NCBI RefSeq assembly: GCF_001693485.1
Contig: NZ_MAXC01000003.1
Location: forward strand, 124,001 to 188,000
Direction: 5' to 3'
From: Bradyrhizobium sp. LMTR 3
GTDB taxonomy: Bacteria > Pseudomonadota > Alphaproteobacteria > Rhizobiales > Xanthobacteraceae
DNA: 64,000 nucleotides
Both the position numbers and the translations under genes were made by a program. The notes beneath the pieces are model-generated. The model was not told the origin of the DNA. It did no database searches and saw only the letters and a program-made list of their open reading frames with translations. This document shows positions 9,397-18,305 of the stretch, one piece after another. Numbering within the stretch: the first letter of the stretch is position 1; every line of letters begins with the position of its first letter.

Positions 9397-11274
9397 GTGC
9401 GGCAGCGTAAGACGGACTATGGGACCATCATTCTACACTGGACGTTCGTGGCCGCATTCGCCGTTGCGCTCGTCACCGGCTTACGCATTGCGACGGAAAC
9501 GCCCGACCGCACCTGGATCAACTGGTTCGACGCCGTGCTGCCGCGCGACAGCGTATGGATCGCCCATATGCAGGCGGCCGTCGTCCTGGTCGCCGTGGCG
9601 ATCGGCTACGTCGTCTACATGCTCCGCTCCGGCCTCGGACGCCGCGTCCAGCTCGACAAGGTTCGCCTGCGCGGATTGTTCGGCCGCGGACAGGCCAGAT
9701 TGAGCGCCGTGATTGCCCTGATGTACTGGATTTTCTTCGTCACGATGTTCGGTTTGCTGGTCAGCGGCGGCGCGCTCTATTTCGGCTTCTACTCCGGCTA
9801 CGACGTGGCGATGCTGCATTGGGTGGGGACCTGGGTGATCCTCGCCTTTGTCGCCCTTCATGTCCTGACCCAATACAAAAGCGGCGGCATCTCGCAACTG
9901 CTGCGTATCTTTCGTCCCGCGCCGTTGCCGGCGCCGCCGCCGCGGCTCGATGCCGTCGAACTCTTGGGGCTGCTGGCCGAGCGATCGGCGCGCGCGCCGG
10001 AATCCGAAGACCCACCGCCCGAGGTTTCATCGCATTCACTGCAGCCCCGCGCGGAGGCGCGCCACGATCGGACGCGTGAGCCGGATCCGGCGCCGCGATC
10101 CCATGCCGGGCCTTCGAGATCGCGAAACCCGACGCTGCAGGCCAATCCGTTCCTCGTGGCGGCCGCCGCTGCGATCACCGGCGCTTCGCTCCTCGTGGCT
10201 ACCGATCGGCTGGCGGTGGACGGTGTTCAGATTCGCCGCATCAATCCCGCCGACGCGCCGGCCCTCGACGGCGACACGTCCGATCGGGCCTGGCGCGGCG
10301 TCAAGCCGTTCTCGCTATTGACGGGAGAAGGCGGAAATTTCGACGGCAAGGGCGAAACCAGAATCGAAATTCGCGCAGTGCATGACGGCACCTATGCCTA
10401 TTTCCTCTTCACCTGGGAAGATTCGACGCGCTCGCTGAAACACCTGCCGCTCGTCAAGCAGGCCGATGGTTGGCACCTGCTTCATTCCGGCTTTCAGCTT
10501 GGCGACGAGCATCAGTACAACGAAGACAAGTTTTCGGTGCTGCTGACCACGTCGGATGTCACGCTGGCGGGCGGGCGAACCTTTCATCCCGGGCCGCAGC
10601 CGGTCGCCGGCGCGCCGGCCACCATGAGCGGTCGCGGACTGCATTACACGGCATCCGGCTATGCCGATGTCTGGCAGTGGAAGGCCACGAGCGGCGCGGC
10701 CGGATGGATGGACGATACGCATTTCGGGCCGCCGCTCGATCCGACACCGATGCAGGCGGCAAACGTCGTTCCGTACAAAGGCGGCTTCGCGCCCGACCCG
10801 GGCACGGCAAACTACCGGGACAATTTCACCGTCGAGGCCGACACGTCGGCCGGTCCGCGCCGTAGCCGGCTGATCGCTCCGCTGCGCCTGCCCAAAGTCG
10901 TCGCCGACACGACGAGCGCGATGGGAGATATCGATCTCGATCCCAACAACGGCGAAAGCGACGGCGCGCGATGGTTCATGACCGAGCAGGATTCCGTGCC
11001 GTATTCGACCAACGTCGACGCCCGCATCCCAACGGGGACCGTGATCCCGGGCGTCATCCTGGGCGGCGAATTTTCAGGCGACCGCGCCGACATCAGAAGC
11101 GCAGCCCGCTGGGCTTCCGGCCACTGGGCGCTCGAGGTGAAGCGTCGGCTCGACACCACGAGCCAATTCGACGTGCCGATCAAGACCGGCATCTTCATGC
11201 GGGTCGCCGCTTTCGACCACAGCCAGATCAGACATACACGGCACGTCCGTCCTATTCGTATCGAGGTGGAATAA
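9397..11274 (+). CDS. Membrane cytochrome b fused to an ethylbenzene-dehydrogenase-type haem-binding domain
   Basis: A 625-residue redox protein starting at GTG (RBS-like 'gcggggcg'). Residues 1-170 hold about four transmembrane helices with candidate haem ligands His14 ('ILHWTF'), His57 ('IAHMQ'), His141 ('MLHWVG') and His155 ('LHVL'), as in b561/b6-like cytochromes. A Pro/Arg-rich linker and one more hydrophobic helix (about 250-270, 'PFLVAAAAAITGASLLV') lead to a large C-terminal domain resembling EB_dh, the haem-b subunit fold of ethylbenzene dehydrogenase ('DAPALDGDTSDRAW', 'AYFLFTWEDSTRS'). Its stop overlaps the start of the ferredoxin reductase (TAATG), so the two are translated together and probably pass electrons from NAD(P)H through the membrane. 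Acceptor unknown. Confidence 0.85.
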   Translation: MRQRKTDYGTIILHWTFVAAFAVALVTGLRIATETPDRTWINWFDAVLPRDSVWIAHMQAAVVLVAVAIGYVVYMLRSGLGRRVQLDKVRLRGLFGRGQARLSAVIALMYWIFFVTMFGLLVSGGALYFGFYSGYDVAMLHWVGTWVILAFVALHVLTQYKSGGISQLLRIFRPAPLPAPPPRLDAVELLGLLAERSARAPESEDPPPEVSSHSLQPRAEARHDRTREPDPAPRSHAGPSRSRNPTLQANPFLVAAAAAITGASLLVATDRLAVDGVQIRRINPADAPALDGDTSDRAWRGVKPFSLLTGEGGNFDGKGETRIEIRAVHDGTYAYFLFTWEDSTRSLKHLPLVKQADGWHLLHSGFQLGDEHQYNEDKFSVLLTTSDVTLAGGRTFHPGPQPVAGAPATMSGRGLHYTASGYADVWQWKATSGAAGWMDDTHFGPPLDPTPMQAANVVPYKGGFAPDPGTANYRDNFTVEADTSAGPRRSRLIAPLRLPKVVADTTSAMGDIDLDPNNGESDGARWFMTEQDSVPYSTNVDARIPTGTVIPGVILGGEFSGDRADIRSAARWASGHWALEVKRRLDTTSQFDVPIKTGIFMRVAAFDHSQIRHTRHVRPIRIEVE

Positions 11275-12359
11275 TGTCAAGGATTTGCAAAGTCACCGTT
11301 AACAACGAGCCGCATTTGGCCAATCGCGGCGAGCTTCTGCTCGACTGGGCGTTGATGAACGGGGTCGATCTTCCGCATGATTGCCGTTCCGGAATTTGCG
11401 GCGCCTGCCGCGTGCGGCTCGTCGACGGCCAGGTATTCGGCGGCCATAGCCGGGGCGACGACATGATCCATGCCTGCCAGGCCAGAATCGTTTCCGATCT
11501 CGAAATTGCGATCGAGGCAGCTCCCGAGCCGGTGGCGCTGTCGGCGGAAGTGGCGCAGACCGTTCAACTCGCGCCCGATGTGGTGGGTGTCGACATCGAG
11601 CTGCCGAAGCCGCTCGATTATCTCCCCGGCCAGTACTCCAAGCTGCAGTTTCAGGGATTCCCGGCAAGGTCCTACAGCCCGACCTATCCGCTGGAAGGCC
11701 GGCCCCACGATCGCATCCTGCACTTTCATATCCGAAAGGTCGCGGACGGGCTGGTATCCTCGGCGCTCGGCCACGACATCCGCGCCGGACATCGCGTCAA
11801 GCTGACCGGGCCGTACGGCCGCGCCTTCTTCAGGCAAGGCCATTCGGGCCGCATCGTTCTCGTCGCTAGCGGCACCGGTTTCGCCCCGATGTGGTCGGTC
11901 GCGGTCGCCGCGATCATGGAACAGCCGCAGCGCGAAATGGTGTTCGTGGTGGCGGCGCGCAGCATCCGTTCGCTCTACATGCACGCGGCGCTGTGCCGGC
12001 TGGCGCTGTTTCCCAACGTCACGCTGATTCCGATGGTATCGGAGCCGCAAAACATCTCGCATGCGGTTCGCAGCGGTCGGCCGACCGATCATTTGCCAAA
12101 ACTCACGCCTGACGACGTGGTCTACACCGCGGGCGCGCCGGCGATGACCGATGCGGTGGCGCGAATTGCAAAGGCTGCGGGCGCGCGATGCTACACCGAT
12201 CCCTTCGTACAGGAGCCGCGAACGGTGGAGCAGGCCGGCCTGATGTCGCGCCTCACCGGCTGGCTCAGCGAGCCGAAGATCGCCATCCCGTTGCAGCCGG
12301 CGCAACGGGAGGCACCGATGCCGCGAGGCGCAGCCGCGGTGGGCGCGGGTAACCGGTAA
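11274..12359 (+). CDS. 2Fe-2S ferredoxin / FAD / NAD(P)H oxidoreductase
   Basis: A 361-residue cytosolic reductase. The N-terminal plant-type ferredoxin has the cluster pattern C37-x4-C42-x2-C45 and C68 ('HDCRSGICGACR', 'HACQ'). Next come the FAD domain ('RSYSPTYP' replaces RxYS) and the NAD domain ('ASGTGFAPM', 'YTAGAPAMTDA'). The order matches the electron-transfer reductases of aromatic monooxygenases and CDP-6-deoxyglucoseen reductase. No oxygenase gene is nearby; instead the start overlaps the stop of the membrane cytochrome gene, so that cytochrome is its likely partner. About 30 extra residues trail the NAD domain. Confidence 0.92.
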   Translation: MSRICKVTVNNEPHLANRGELLLDWALMNGVDLPHDCRSGICGACRVRLVDGQVFGGHSRGDDMIHACQARIVSDLEIAIEAAPEPVALSAEVAQTVQLAPDVVGVDIELPKPLDYLPGQYSKLQFQGFPARSYSPTYPLEGRPHDRILHFHIRKVADGLVSSALGHDIRAGHRVKLTGPYGRAFFRQGHSGRIVLVASGTGFAPMWSVAVAAIMEQPQREMVFVVAARSIRSLYMHAALCRLALFPNVTLIPMVSEPQNISHAVRSGRPTDHLPKLTPDDVVYTAGAPAMTDAVARIAKAAGARCYTDPFVQEPRTVEQAGLMSRLTGWLSEPKIAIPLQPAQREAPMPRGAAAVGAGNR

Positions 12360-12400
12360 AGCATGATGAAATTTGGTTTAATTACGACCGCGAAGAACGT

Positions 12401-12530
12401 GCGCTCCCTCTCCCGCTTGCGGGGGAGGGCTGGGGTGGGGGTGTCTCCGCGGGCAATACTGCCCGAGTGGAGAGAGCCCCCACCCGGCGCTTCGCGCCGA
12501 CCTCCCCCGCAAGCGGGAGAGGTGAAGCGC
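12401..12530. repeat. Palindromic intergenic repeat, family A (second copy)
   Basis: Same design as at the window start: left arm 'ccctctcccgcttgcggggg' and right arm 'cctcccccgcaagcgggaga', with an internal hairpin 'ggcgcttcgcgcc'. It lies in the 237-base gap between convergent genes, where it may also end transcription. Nothing else is seen in that gap. Confidence 0.75.
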
Positions 12531-12596
12531 GTCTGCGGCCAAATCGATCTACCAAAAATCATCATGCTCTAGCCGGCTGCGGGATTGCCGTCGCTT

Positions 12597-13403
12597 TCAG
12601 CCAGAGATCGCTGCGATATATCGCTGAACGGACATTTCGAACGCCGCCTTTGCATTGTCGGCGATGTTGCGGCCCCACCATGCGCCATAGATGCGATCGA
12701 ACGCCAGAGGCTCGACCGCGCGTGCGATCCGGCGCACGGCTGCGGCATTGAGCGGGATGTAATTCGGATAGCTGTACATGAAGCTGAGCGAGCGGCGGTC
12801 CATCGCCACCATCGCAATATCCCCGGTGAGCAACGCGCCCTGCCCTTGTGCGCCGGCGCGCCAATGCAGGACCGTGGCACCGGCGAAATGTCCGCCGGTC
12901 CGCACCAAGAGAATATCGTCCGAGAGCCGGTGGCTGTCGCCGGTCCATGGCACGATTGTCCGATGCGGCCGCGTGACAAAGTCGCGGTCGTCGCCGTGCA
13001 GATAGACCGGCACGCCGCCGAACGCCTCGCTCCAGTCGGCGACCGCGCCATAGTAGTGCGGGTGCGAGACAGCAATCGCCTTCAGGCCGCCGAGCGAACG
13101 GACGTAGTCGATCGCCTCGGGCGTGGCTAACGGCACGCAATCCCACATCACGCAGCCATCCGCCTCACGCACGAACAGCGCGCGCTGTCCTATCGCAAAA
13201 CTCGGCTTGAGCGCGATGCCGGGAATGCCGAGATCGTCACGCCAGACGAGCTTGTGGTGCCGCGCCAATTCCTCGCGCGTGAGCCACGCCTGTCCCTTCC
13301 AGTTCACAAATTGCCGTTCGTCCTCGCAGACCGGGCACGCGGCTGGTGGCGCAGCACTTTCGGGAAACTGGGCGCCGCATTGTTCGCAGGTCCATAACGA
13401 CAT
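12597..13403 (-). CDS. MBL-fold hydrolase with N-terminal rubredoxin-like zinc ribbon
   Basis: 268 residues. The N-terminus has a CxxC pair 'WTCEQCGAQFPE' and a second pair 'PACPVCEDE'-like region (a zinc ribbon). The metallo-beta-lactamase domain follows, with 'AVSHPHYYGAVADW' in place of the HxHxDH motif, 'GGHFAGATVLHW' and 'ALLTGDIAMV'. The first metal motif is degenerate (HPHYYG), so catalytic ability is uncertain. The start was chosen at 'MSLWTCEQC' because AGGAG lies eight bases upstream; ATG at 13409 and GTG at 13412 are too close to it. The substrate is unknown. Confidence 0.85.
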   Translation of the reverse strand: MSLWTCEQCGAQFPESAAPPAACPVCEDERQFVNWKGQAWLTREELARHHKLVWRDDLGIPGIALKPSFAIGQRALFVREADGCVMWDCVPLATPEAIDYVRSLGGLKAIAVSHPHYYGAVADWSEAFGGVPVYLHGDDRDFVTRPHRTIVPWTGDSHRLSDDILLVRTGGHFAGATVLHWRAGAQGQGALLTGDIAMVAMDRRSLSFMYSYPNYIPLNAAAVRRIARAVEPLAFDRIYGAWWGRNIADNAKAAFEMSVQRYIAAISG

Positions 13404-13476
13404 CGGCATCACTCCTGTTGGAAGGAGTGGTAACGCATAACGGCAGGGCCAGCCAATACGAGACGCGGATCAACAC

Positions 13477-15099
13477 TTAGTAACCGATCGCCGCGCCGTC
13501 GCTGCGCGGGTCCGAACCGCCGCTCAGCATGCCGCTCGGCCGGTCGATGGTGATGCCATGCGCATGGCCCGCCATTTCGTTCCAGGCGTCCCAGCGGTTG
13601 ATGGTGTGACCGCGCTGTGCGAGCGCATCGATCGTATCTGTAGGGAACCGGCGCTCGATATGCAGCGTGTCGCGCGCCTCGCCGAGCGCGAAGCGGCCGG
13701 ACAGAAATCGCGGCATCTCGATCGCTTCCTGGATGTCGAGCCCGAAATCGACCATGGCGGAATAAAGCTGGAGCTGGATCTGCGGCTGGCCATCCGCGCC
13801 CATGCAGCCGAGCACGCTCCAGAGCTTGCCGTCGCGTTTGGCCATCGAGGCGATCAGCGTATGCAGCGGGATCTTGCCGGGCTCGAGGCGGTTGGGATGA
13901 TTGCTATCCAGCGAGAAATACGCGCCGCGGTTTTGCAGGATGACCCCGGTGTTTCCCGCGACCACGCAGGCGCCGAACGCGCCATACAGGCTTTGAATCA
14001 GCGACGCTGCGTTACCTTCGCGGTCGACAGCGGCGACATAGACCGTGTCGCCGGCGAGGCTGCCGAAGGATGGCACCATGTCCCATTTCAATGCCGACTT
14101 CCCGTCGATCAGCCGGCCGCGCAGGTGCGCGTATTCCTTCGATATCAGCCGCTCGACCGGCACCCCGACAAAGGAAGGATCGGCGAGCATCTGATCGCGG
14201 TCGTGATAGGCAATCTGCTTGGCCTGCACCATAAGATGCAGATGGTCGGGCCCGAGGAAATCCTTTCGGTGCAGTTCGTGGGGCTCGAGGAGGTTGAGCA
14301 TCTCGATCACGGTAAAACCCTGCGTCGGCGGTGGCGTGTTGAAGACGGTGACGTCGCGGTAGCGGCCAGCGAGCGGCTCGCCCCAGATCGCCTTTTGCCG
14401 GCCGAAATCGGCCAGCCGAAACAGGCCGCCTTTCTCTTCCGAAAAGCGCGCCATTTCAGCCGCGACATCCCCGTGATAAAAGCCGGACCATCCACCATCC
14501 GCGATCGATTGAAGCGTGCGGGCAAGGTTTGCATTGGTGAGCTTTGCGCCTGGCCGCGCTGCCGCCCCTTGCGGAAAGAACAGCGCGGCGACCTCGCGAT
14601 CCCCAAGCAGATCATCGCGCATCATCTCGATAAAGTTGGCGAGGCGGCCGGTGATCGGAAAGCCATCGTGCGCATAGCCGATGGCGCTCTCGATCACGCG
14701 CCGCAGAGGCAATCGCCCATGGACATTGTGCGCTTCGATCCAGCTCGCCACGGCGCCCGGCACCGTGAGCGTCGCCGGCACGATTCCCCGCAGCGGGATT
14801 TCCTTCAACCCTCGCTGCTCGATCGACGAAAGCGTGGCGTTCTCGGCCGCCTTACCGCCGCCATTGAGATAGCGGATCTCGCCGCTGGCGCCGTCGTGAA
14901 CGAGCCAGAACGCGTCGCCACCGAGACCGGTCATGTGCGGATAGACGACGGCGAGCACCGCGCTCGTCGCGATCGCGGCATCGATGGCGGAGCCGCCGGC
15001 GCGGAGCACATCGATGCCCGCCGCGGAAGCCAGCGAATGCGGCGACGTCACCATGCCGTTCGACGCGAGCGTCACCGGCCGGCCGGTACGAATGTCCAA
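13477..15099 (-). CDS. Gamma-glutamyltransferase family protein
   Basis: 540 residues, starting at TTG behind a strong GGAGG. It matches the Ntn-hydrolase family of gamma-glutamyltranspeptidases: 'LASAAGIDVLRAGGSAIDAA' at the start, the processing/nucleophile Thr in 'AGDTVYVAAVD', and 'YGAFGACVVAGNTGVILQN' after it. Members cleave gamma-glutamyl bonds, or act as cephalosporin-acylase-like amidases. No signal peptide is visible, unlike periplasmic E. coli Ggt, so it is likely cytosolic. It sits between an MBL protein and a copper amine oxidase on the same strand, which might suggest use of gamma-glutamyl amines, but this is only inference. Confidence 0.92.
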   Translation of the reverse strand: MDIRTGRPVTLASNGMVTSPHSLASAAGIDVLRAGGSAIDAAIATSAVLAVVYPHMTGLGGDAFWLVHDGASGEIRYLNGGGKAAENATLSSIEQRGLKEIPLRGIVPATLTVPGAVASWIEAHNVHGRLPLRRVIESAIGYAHDGFPITGRLANFIEMMRDDLLGDREVAALFFPQGAAARPGAKLTNANLARTLQSIADGGWSGFYHGDVAAEMARFSEEKGGLFRLADFGRQKAIWGEPLAGRYRDVTVFNTPPPTQGFTVIEMLNLLEPHELHRKDFLGPDHLHLMVQAKQIAYHDRDQMLADPSFVGVPVERLISKEYAHLRGRLIDGKSALKWDMVPSFGSLAGDTVYVAAVDREGNAASLIQSLYGAFGACVVAGNTGVILQNRGAYFSLDSNHPNRLEPGKIPLHTLIASMAKRDGKLWSVLGCMGADGQPQIQLQLYSAMVDFGLDIQEAIEMPRFLSGRFALGEARDTLHIERRFPTDTIDALAQRGHTINRWDAWNEMAGHAHGITIDRPSGMLSGGSDPRSDGAAIGY

Positions 15100-15204
15100 T
15101 TCAAGCCTCCGAATATGCCAAGCCGTCAGGCGCGAATCCGCCTGATCATGTACCTGCGATTCGTGGTCGGTCTCCTTGCTTGATGAAAAGAAACAGCGCG
15201 GACG

Positions 15205-17199
15205 TCAGCCGCAGCATGAACCCTTGTCGCGGTTGTCCCGGCTCGCAGCGTTCCGGTCGGGCGGCAGGTCCATCGCCGGGTTCTCGGCAAAGAAGCCGTT
15301 CGGCTTCAGCGTGAAGCCGACATATTCGACCGGCATCACCGGAAAATCCTCGGGCCGGCAGACATGCGTCGCCCCAAAACTGTGCCAGACCACGATATCC
15401 TGGTTTTCGATGGTGCGGTTCTGGGCGATATATTTCGGCAGACCGTCGCCGCCGGCATGCTGGTTCGGAAACTCGCCGCTCGCGTATCGCTCGTCCCGCG
15501 CATAGCGCGTCACCCAGACGTGCTTGGTCGCAAATCCGCCGCGCGAGGTCATGTAGCAGCCCTCCTGCGCCAGCATCGCGGGCGCACTGTGCGCTATCAG
15601 CTTGTACGCCGTCGGACCGCCGACGCTGTTCGTTCTGTTGGGGTTGCTGATCTTCCAGTACCGTCCGGTCCGCCCGTCGGCTTCTCGGGCCGCGTCGCGC
15701 TCGCGCGAGAGCGTTCGGGCCGTGACATCGAACACGTTGCCGTATGGGTTGTCCGTACCCCACGGCCGCGGGCGGAATTCGTGTTCGGTGACGGTGTTGC
15801 CCTCGCCGTCGAGCATCATGTGCAGGCGGGCATTGAAGAAGTGCTGATGAGTCGGGCCGCCGAGATTCTCGGCGACCATGCCGCCCCACGGGTAGTCCTT
15901 GCCTGCAGCGATCGCCGCGGTCTGGATGATGCCGGTCAGTTTGACTTCGAGCTGGATGGTGCCGTCCTGATAGAAATACCAGAAGAAGCCGTAGTCGTAG
16001 TTTCCGACTGTGGTGAAGAAGGAGATGACGAGGCGGCGCGATCGGCGGACCTCAAACGTCTCGTTGCGGAACTCGTAATGCTTCCAGAGGATCCCGTAAT
16101 CCTCTTCATGCAGGCAGATCGCGTTCTTCATGATGCTGGGCTTGCCGTAATCGTCGGCGACCGGCACATCGAAATAATTGATATGGCCGAGGCAGTCGCA
16201 GCCGAGCTCGAGCGCGTTGGCGAGCTTGCCCAGTCCATACTCGCCGGCATCGAAGGCGCATTTCCAGAAATGGTTCGCGGTCGGATCGGCATAGGGCACG
16301 ATCATGTCGGTGACGCTGGCTCGGTAAATGATCGGCCGTTCGCGCGCACCGTCGCGGAACGATATCTGGTGCAGCACGAGGCCCTCGCGCGCGGTCCAGC
16401 CGACGCGGAACGACCAGTTCTGCCAACCGACCTTCCAGCCCTCGACTGTAAAGCTCGGGCCGTCCTTCTGTACGACGTCGAGCGGCTTGACGTCTTTGCG
16501 CGTTTGCGGGATCGACGCCCGGTCGTAGTTGCGTGACGTCTTCGGGATCGCGATGATGTCGGGTTCGTCGACCAGATGGACGATCCTGTTCTCGATCAGG
16601 TCGACCAGCGCGACGACGCCCTCGATCGGGTGCGCATAGCCGTTGTCCTTGAGATCCCTGCGCCAATAGGACACGGCGCTGACCAGCCTGCGGCCCTTCT
16701 CCACCTCGCGGTCGAAATAGCCGGCCGAGAACGGATCGACCTGAACCAGTTCGATGTCCTTGTCATCGAGACCACGCCGCTTCATTGCGCGCCGCCAGTC
16801 CGCGTCGGCCTTGACGATGTCGCCGACCTTGAACACCTCCTCGATGGTGATCGGCGGCTGGCCGTAAGGATGGGCCTTGGTCGAATACTCCCGCCACGCC
16901 GTCACGGACTTTGATTCAAGGTCCACGGTGGCGACATGCGTCGCGCCGGTCTTGCTGTCGAACAGGGTGGCGGCGGCCCGCCGTGGCAGCCCAACGCCCG
17001 GCTCCCAGCCGAGGACATCGGACTTGGCGGGCTCTTCGAGTTGCACTTGGGTAAATCGCGCGTGCGGGCCCAGTCTCTTTTCCTTCTTCAGTATTTCGGA
17101 CGCCAGTGCGACTTCGGCCTCGCTGAGCGGGTCGAGCGGGTGATCGGCATCTGAGCCGACAGATGGCTTTGTAGGTATCATAGCGGACCGAATTCCCAT
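15205..17199 (-). CDS. Copper-containing primary-amine oxidase
   Basis: Oxidises primary amines to aldehyde, ammonia and hydrogen peroxide. The 664-residue protein has the topaquinone precursor motif T-x-x-N-Y-D ('TVGNYDYGFFWYF'), a copper-ligand pair HxH ('THQHFFNARLHMM') and the C-terminal third ligand in 'VVWHSFGATHVCRPEDFPVM'. No signal peptide is seen, so it is probably cytosolic, unlike E. coli TynA. A second ATG at 17181 is an equally good start. The tail ends with 'GSCCG'. A divergent AraC-type gene begins 137 bases away, as with tynA/feaR in enterobacteria. Confidence 0.95.
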   Translation of the reverse strand: MGIRSAMIPTKPSVGSDADHPLDPLSEAEVALASEILKKEKRLGPHARFTQVQLEEPAKSDVLGWEPGVGLPRRAAATLFDSKTGATHVATVDLESKSVTAWREYSTKAHPYGQPPITIEEVFKVGDIVKADADWRRAMKRRGLDDKDIELVQVDPFSAGYFDREVEKGRRLVSAVSYWRRDLKDNGYAHPIEGVVALVDLIENRIVHLVDEPDIIAIPKTSRNYDRASIPQTRKDVKPLDVVQKDGPSFTVEGWKVGWQNWSFRVGWTAREGLVLHQISFRDGARERPIIYRASVTDMIVPYADPTANHFWKCAFDAGEYGLGKLANALELGCDCLGHINYFDVPVADDYGKPSIMKNAICLHEEDYGILWKHYEFRNETFEVRRSRRLVISFFTTVGNYDYGFFWYFYQDGTIQLEVKLTGIIQTAAIAAGKDYPWGGMVAENLGGPTHQHFFNARLHMMLDGEGNTVTEHEFRPRPWGTDNPYGNVFDVTARTLSRERDAAREADGRTGRYWKISNPNRTNSVGGPTAYKLIAHSAPAMLAQEGCYMTSRGGFATKHVWVTRYARDERYASGEFPNQHAGGDGLPKYIAQNRTIENQDIVVWHSFGATHVCRPEDFPVMPVEYVGFTLKPNGFFAENPAMDLPPDRNAASRDNRDKGSCCG

Positions 17200-17335
17200 G
17201 GACTGGCCGCAGGTTACGGCGGTCCGAGACGGCGCGTCTTGAATGAACCTGCCACGTCCGGCGCTGGTTCGGCCCTTGCCAGAGCCACCAATCCTGCGCG
17301 ACGCTGGGGGTTCATCAACCGGATGTCGTCACGCG

Positions 17336-18280
17336 ATGCCGATCAGCGTCTCCACCGACCCGATCCGTCCGACGGAGCGTCAGGCCTTCTGGACCGAGGC
17401 GATCTGCCGGTCTTTCGCCAATATCGAAACCAAGCCACTCGGCTCCGCCCTCGTCAGCGGCCACTTCGAGTTCGTCGAGATCGGCGATGCCAAGCTCGTG
17501 CGCTTCGACAGCAGCCCGCAATGCTACACCCGTGATGCCAGGCTGGTGAGCCGGGCCGGTTCGGACGAATTCATGTTCGACTTCCAGCGGCGCGGGCGCA
17601 GCGCGATGGTGCAAGCCGGCAACGAGGGCACGATCGATCCGGGATATGGCGTGCTCTATGACGCGCGGCGTCCGTTCGAGGATCGGCTGTTCGGCCCCGA
17701 ACAGTGCGTGGAACTGCTGATCGCAACCGTCCCCGCCGCGCCGCTGTTGCGGTCCGTTCCTGGCGCGGAGCGATTATGCGCCAAGCCTGTGCCGCTATCC
17801 GGAACTGTTGCGCGTTCGATTGCCGCGATGGTTCGCAACGCGATTTCGTTGCCCGATGCACCGGGGCGACGAGATGAGCCAGACATCGTCGCCTTTTTGT
17901 CGGCTCTGCTGCGTCTTGCCGCAGGCGCCAGCCATCAGCTCACCCGTCCCAACCTGTTCCGCCTCATCGATACCTATCTGAGGGCCAATATCGCCGCTGT
18001 CCGGCCAGTGCCGGCGCTCGCCGCCGAATTCGGCATCTCGGAGCGGACCTTCCATCGCATCTTCGCCGACCGCGACACCACGTTCGAACGGCATGTCCTT
18101 CATCTGCGGGTCGAGCTGTTAGGCAACCTGCTGCGGCAGGCTTCGCTTGCCAACATTTCGATCGCGAGATTGGCGCATCAGTGCGGGTTTGCCGATGCCG
18201 CTCACGCTGCACGCGCGTTCAAGAACAAGCATGGCACCACGCCGCGGGATTTTCGCGCAAGCGTACCGGTTCGGTTCTAG
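17336..18280 (+). CDS. AraC family transcriptional regulator (FeaR/NphR-like)
   Basis: 314 residues from the chosen ATG (an upstream ATG at 17243 is open). An N-terminal cupin-like sensing domain of the AraC_binding_2 type is followed by the two-helix-turn-helix DNA-binding domain: 'VPALAAEFGISERTFHRIF' and 'ISIARLAHQCGFADAAHAAR', closing with 'FKNKHGTTPRDFR'. It is divergent from the copper amine oxidase and probably controls it in response to an amine or its aldehyde product, by analogy with FeaR. The stop region is duplicated (see the repeat at 18266-18305). Confidence 0.9.
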   Translation: MPISVSTDPIRPTERQAFWTEAICRSFANIETKPLGSALVSGHFEFVEIGDAKLVRFDSSPQCYTRDARLVSRAGSDEFMFDFQRRGRSAMVQAGNEGTIDPGYGVLYDARRPFEDRLFGPEQCVELLIATVPAAPLLRSVPGAERLCAKPVPLSGTVARSIAAMVRNAISLPDAPGRRDEPDIVAFLSALLRLAAGASHQLTRPNLFRLIDTYLRANIAAVRPVPALAAEFGISERTFHRIFADRDTTFERHVLHLRVELLGNLLRQASLANISIARLAHQCGFADAAHAARAFKNKHGTTPRDFRASVPVRF

Positions 18281-18305
18281 GCAGGCATGCCGGTTCGGTT
18301 CTAGG
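18266..18305. repeat. Short direct repeat duplicating the regulator's last codons
   Basis: The 16-base unit 'ccggttcggttctagg' occurs at 18266-18281 and again at 18290-18305, 24 bases apart. The first copy holds the stop of the regulator; the 'cta' in the second is the stop of the epimerase on the other strand. Confidence 0.8.

Noticed and set aside
12401..12530. Repeated arms considered as a CRISPR array or an IS end
   Set aside because: There are no regular spacers, no cas genes, no transposase and no target-site copies; the structure is a palindromic intergenic repeat.
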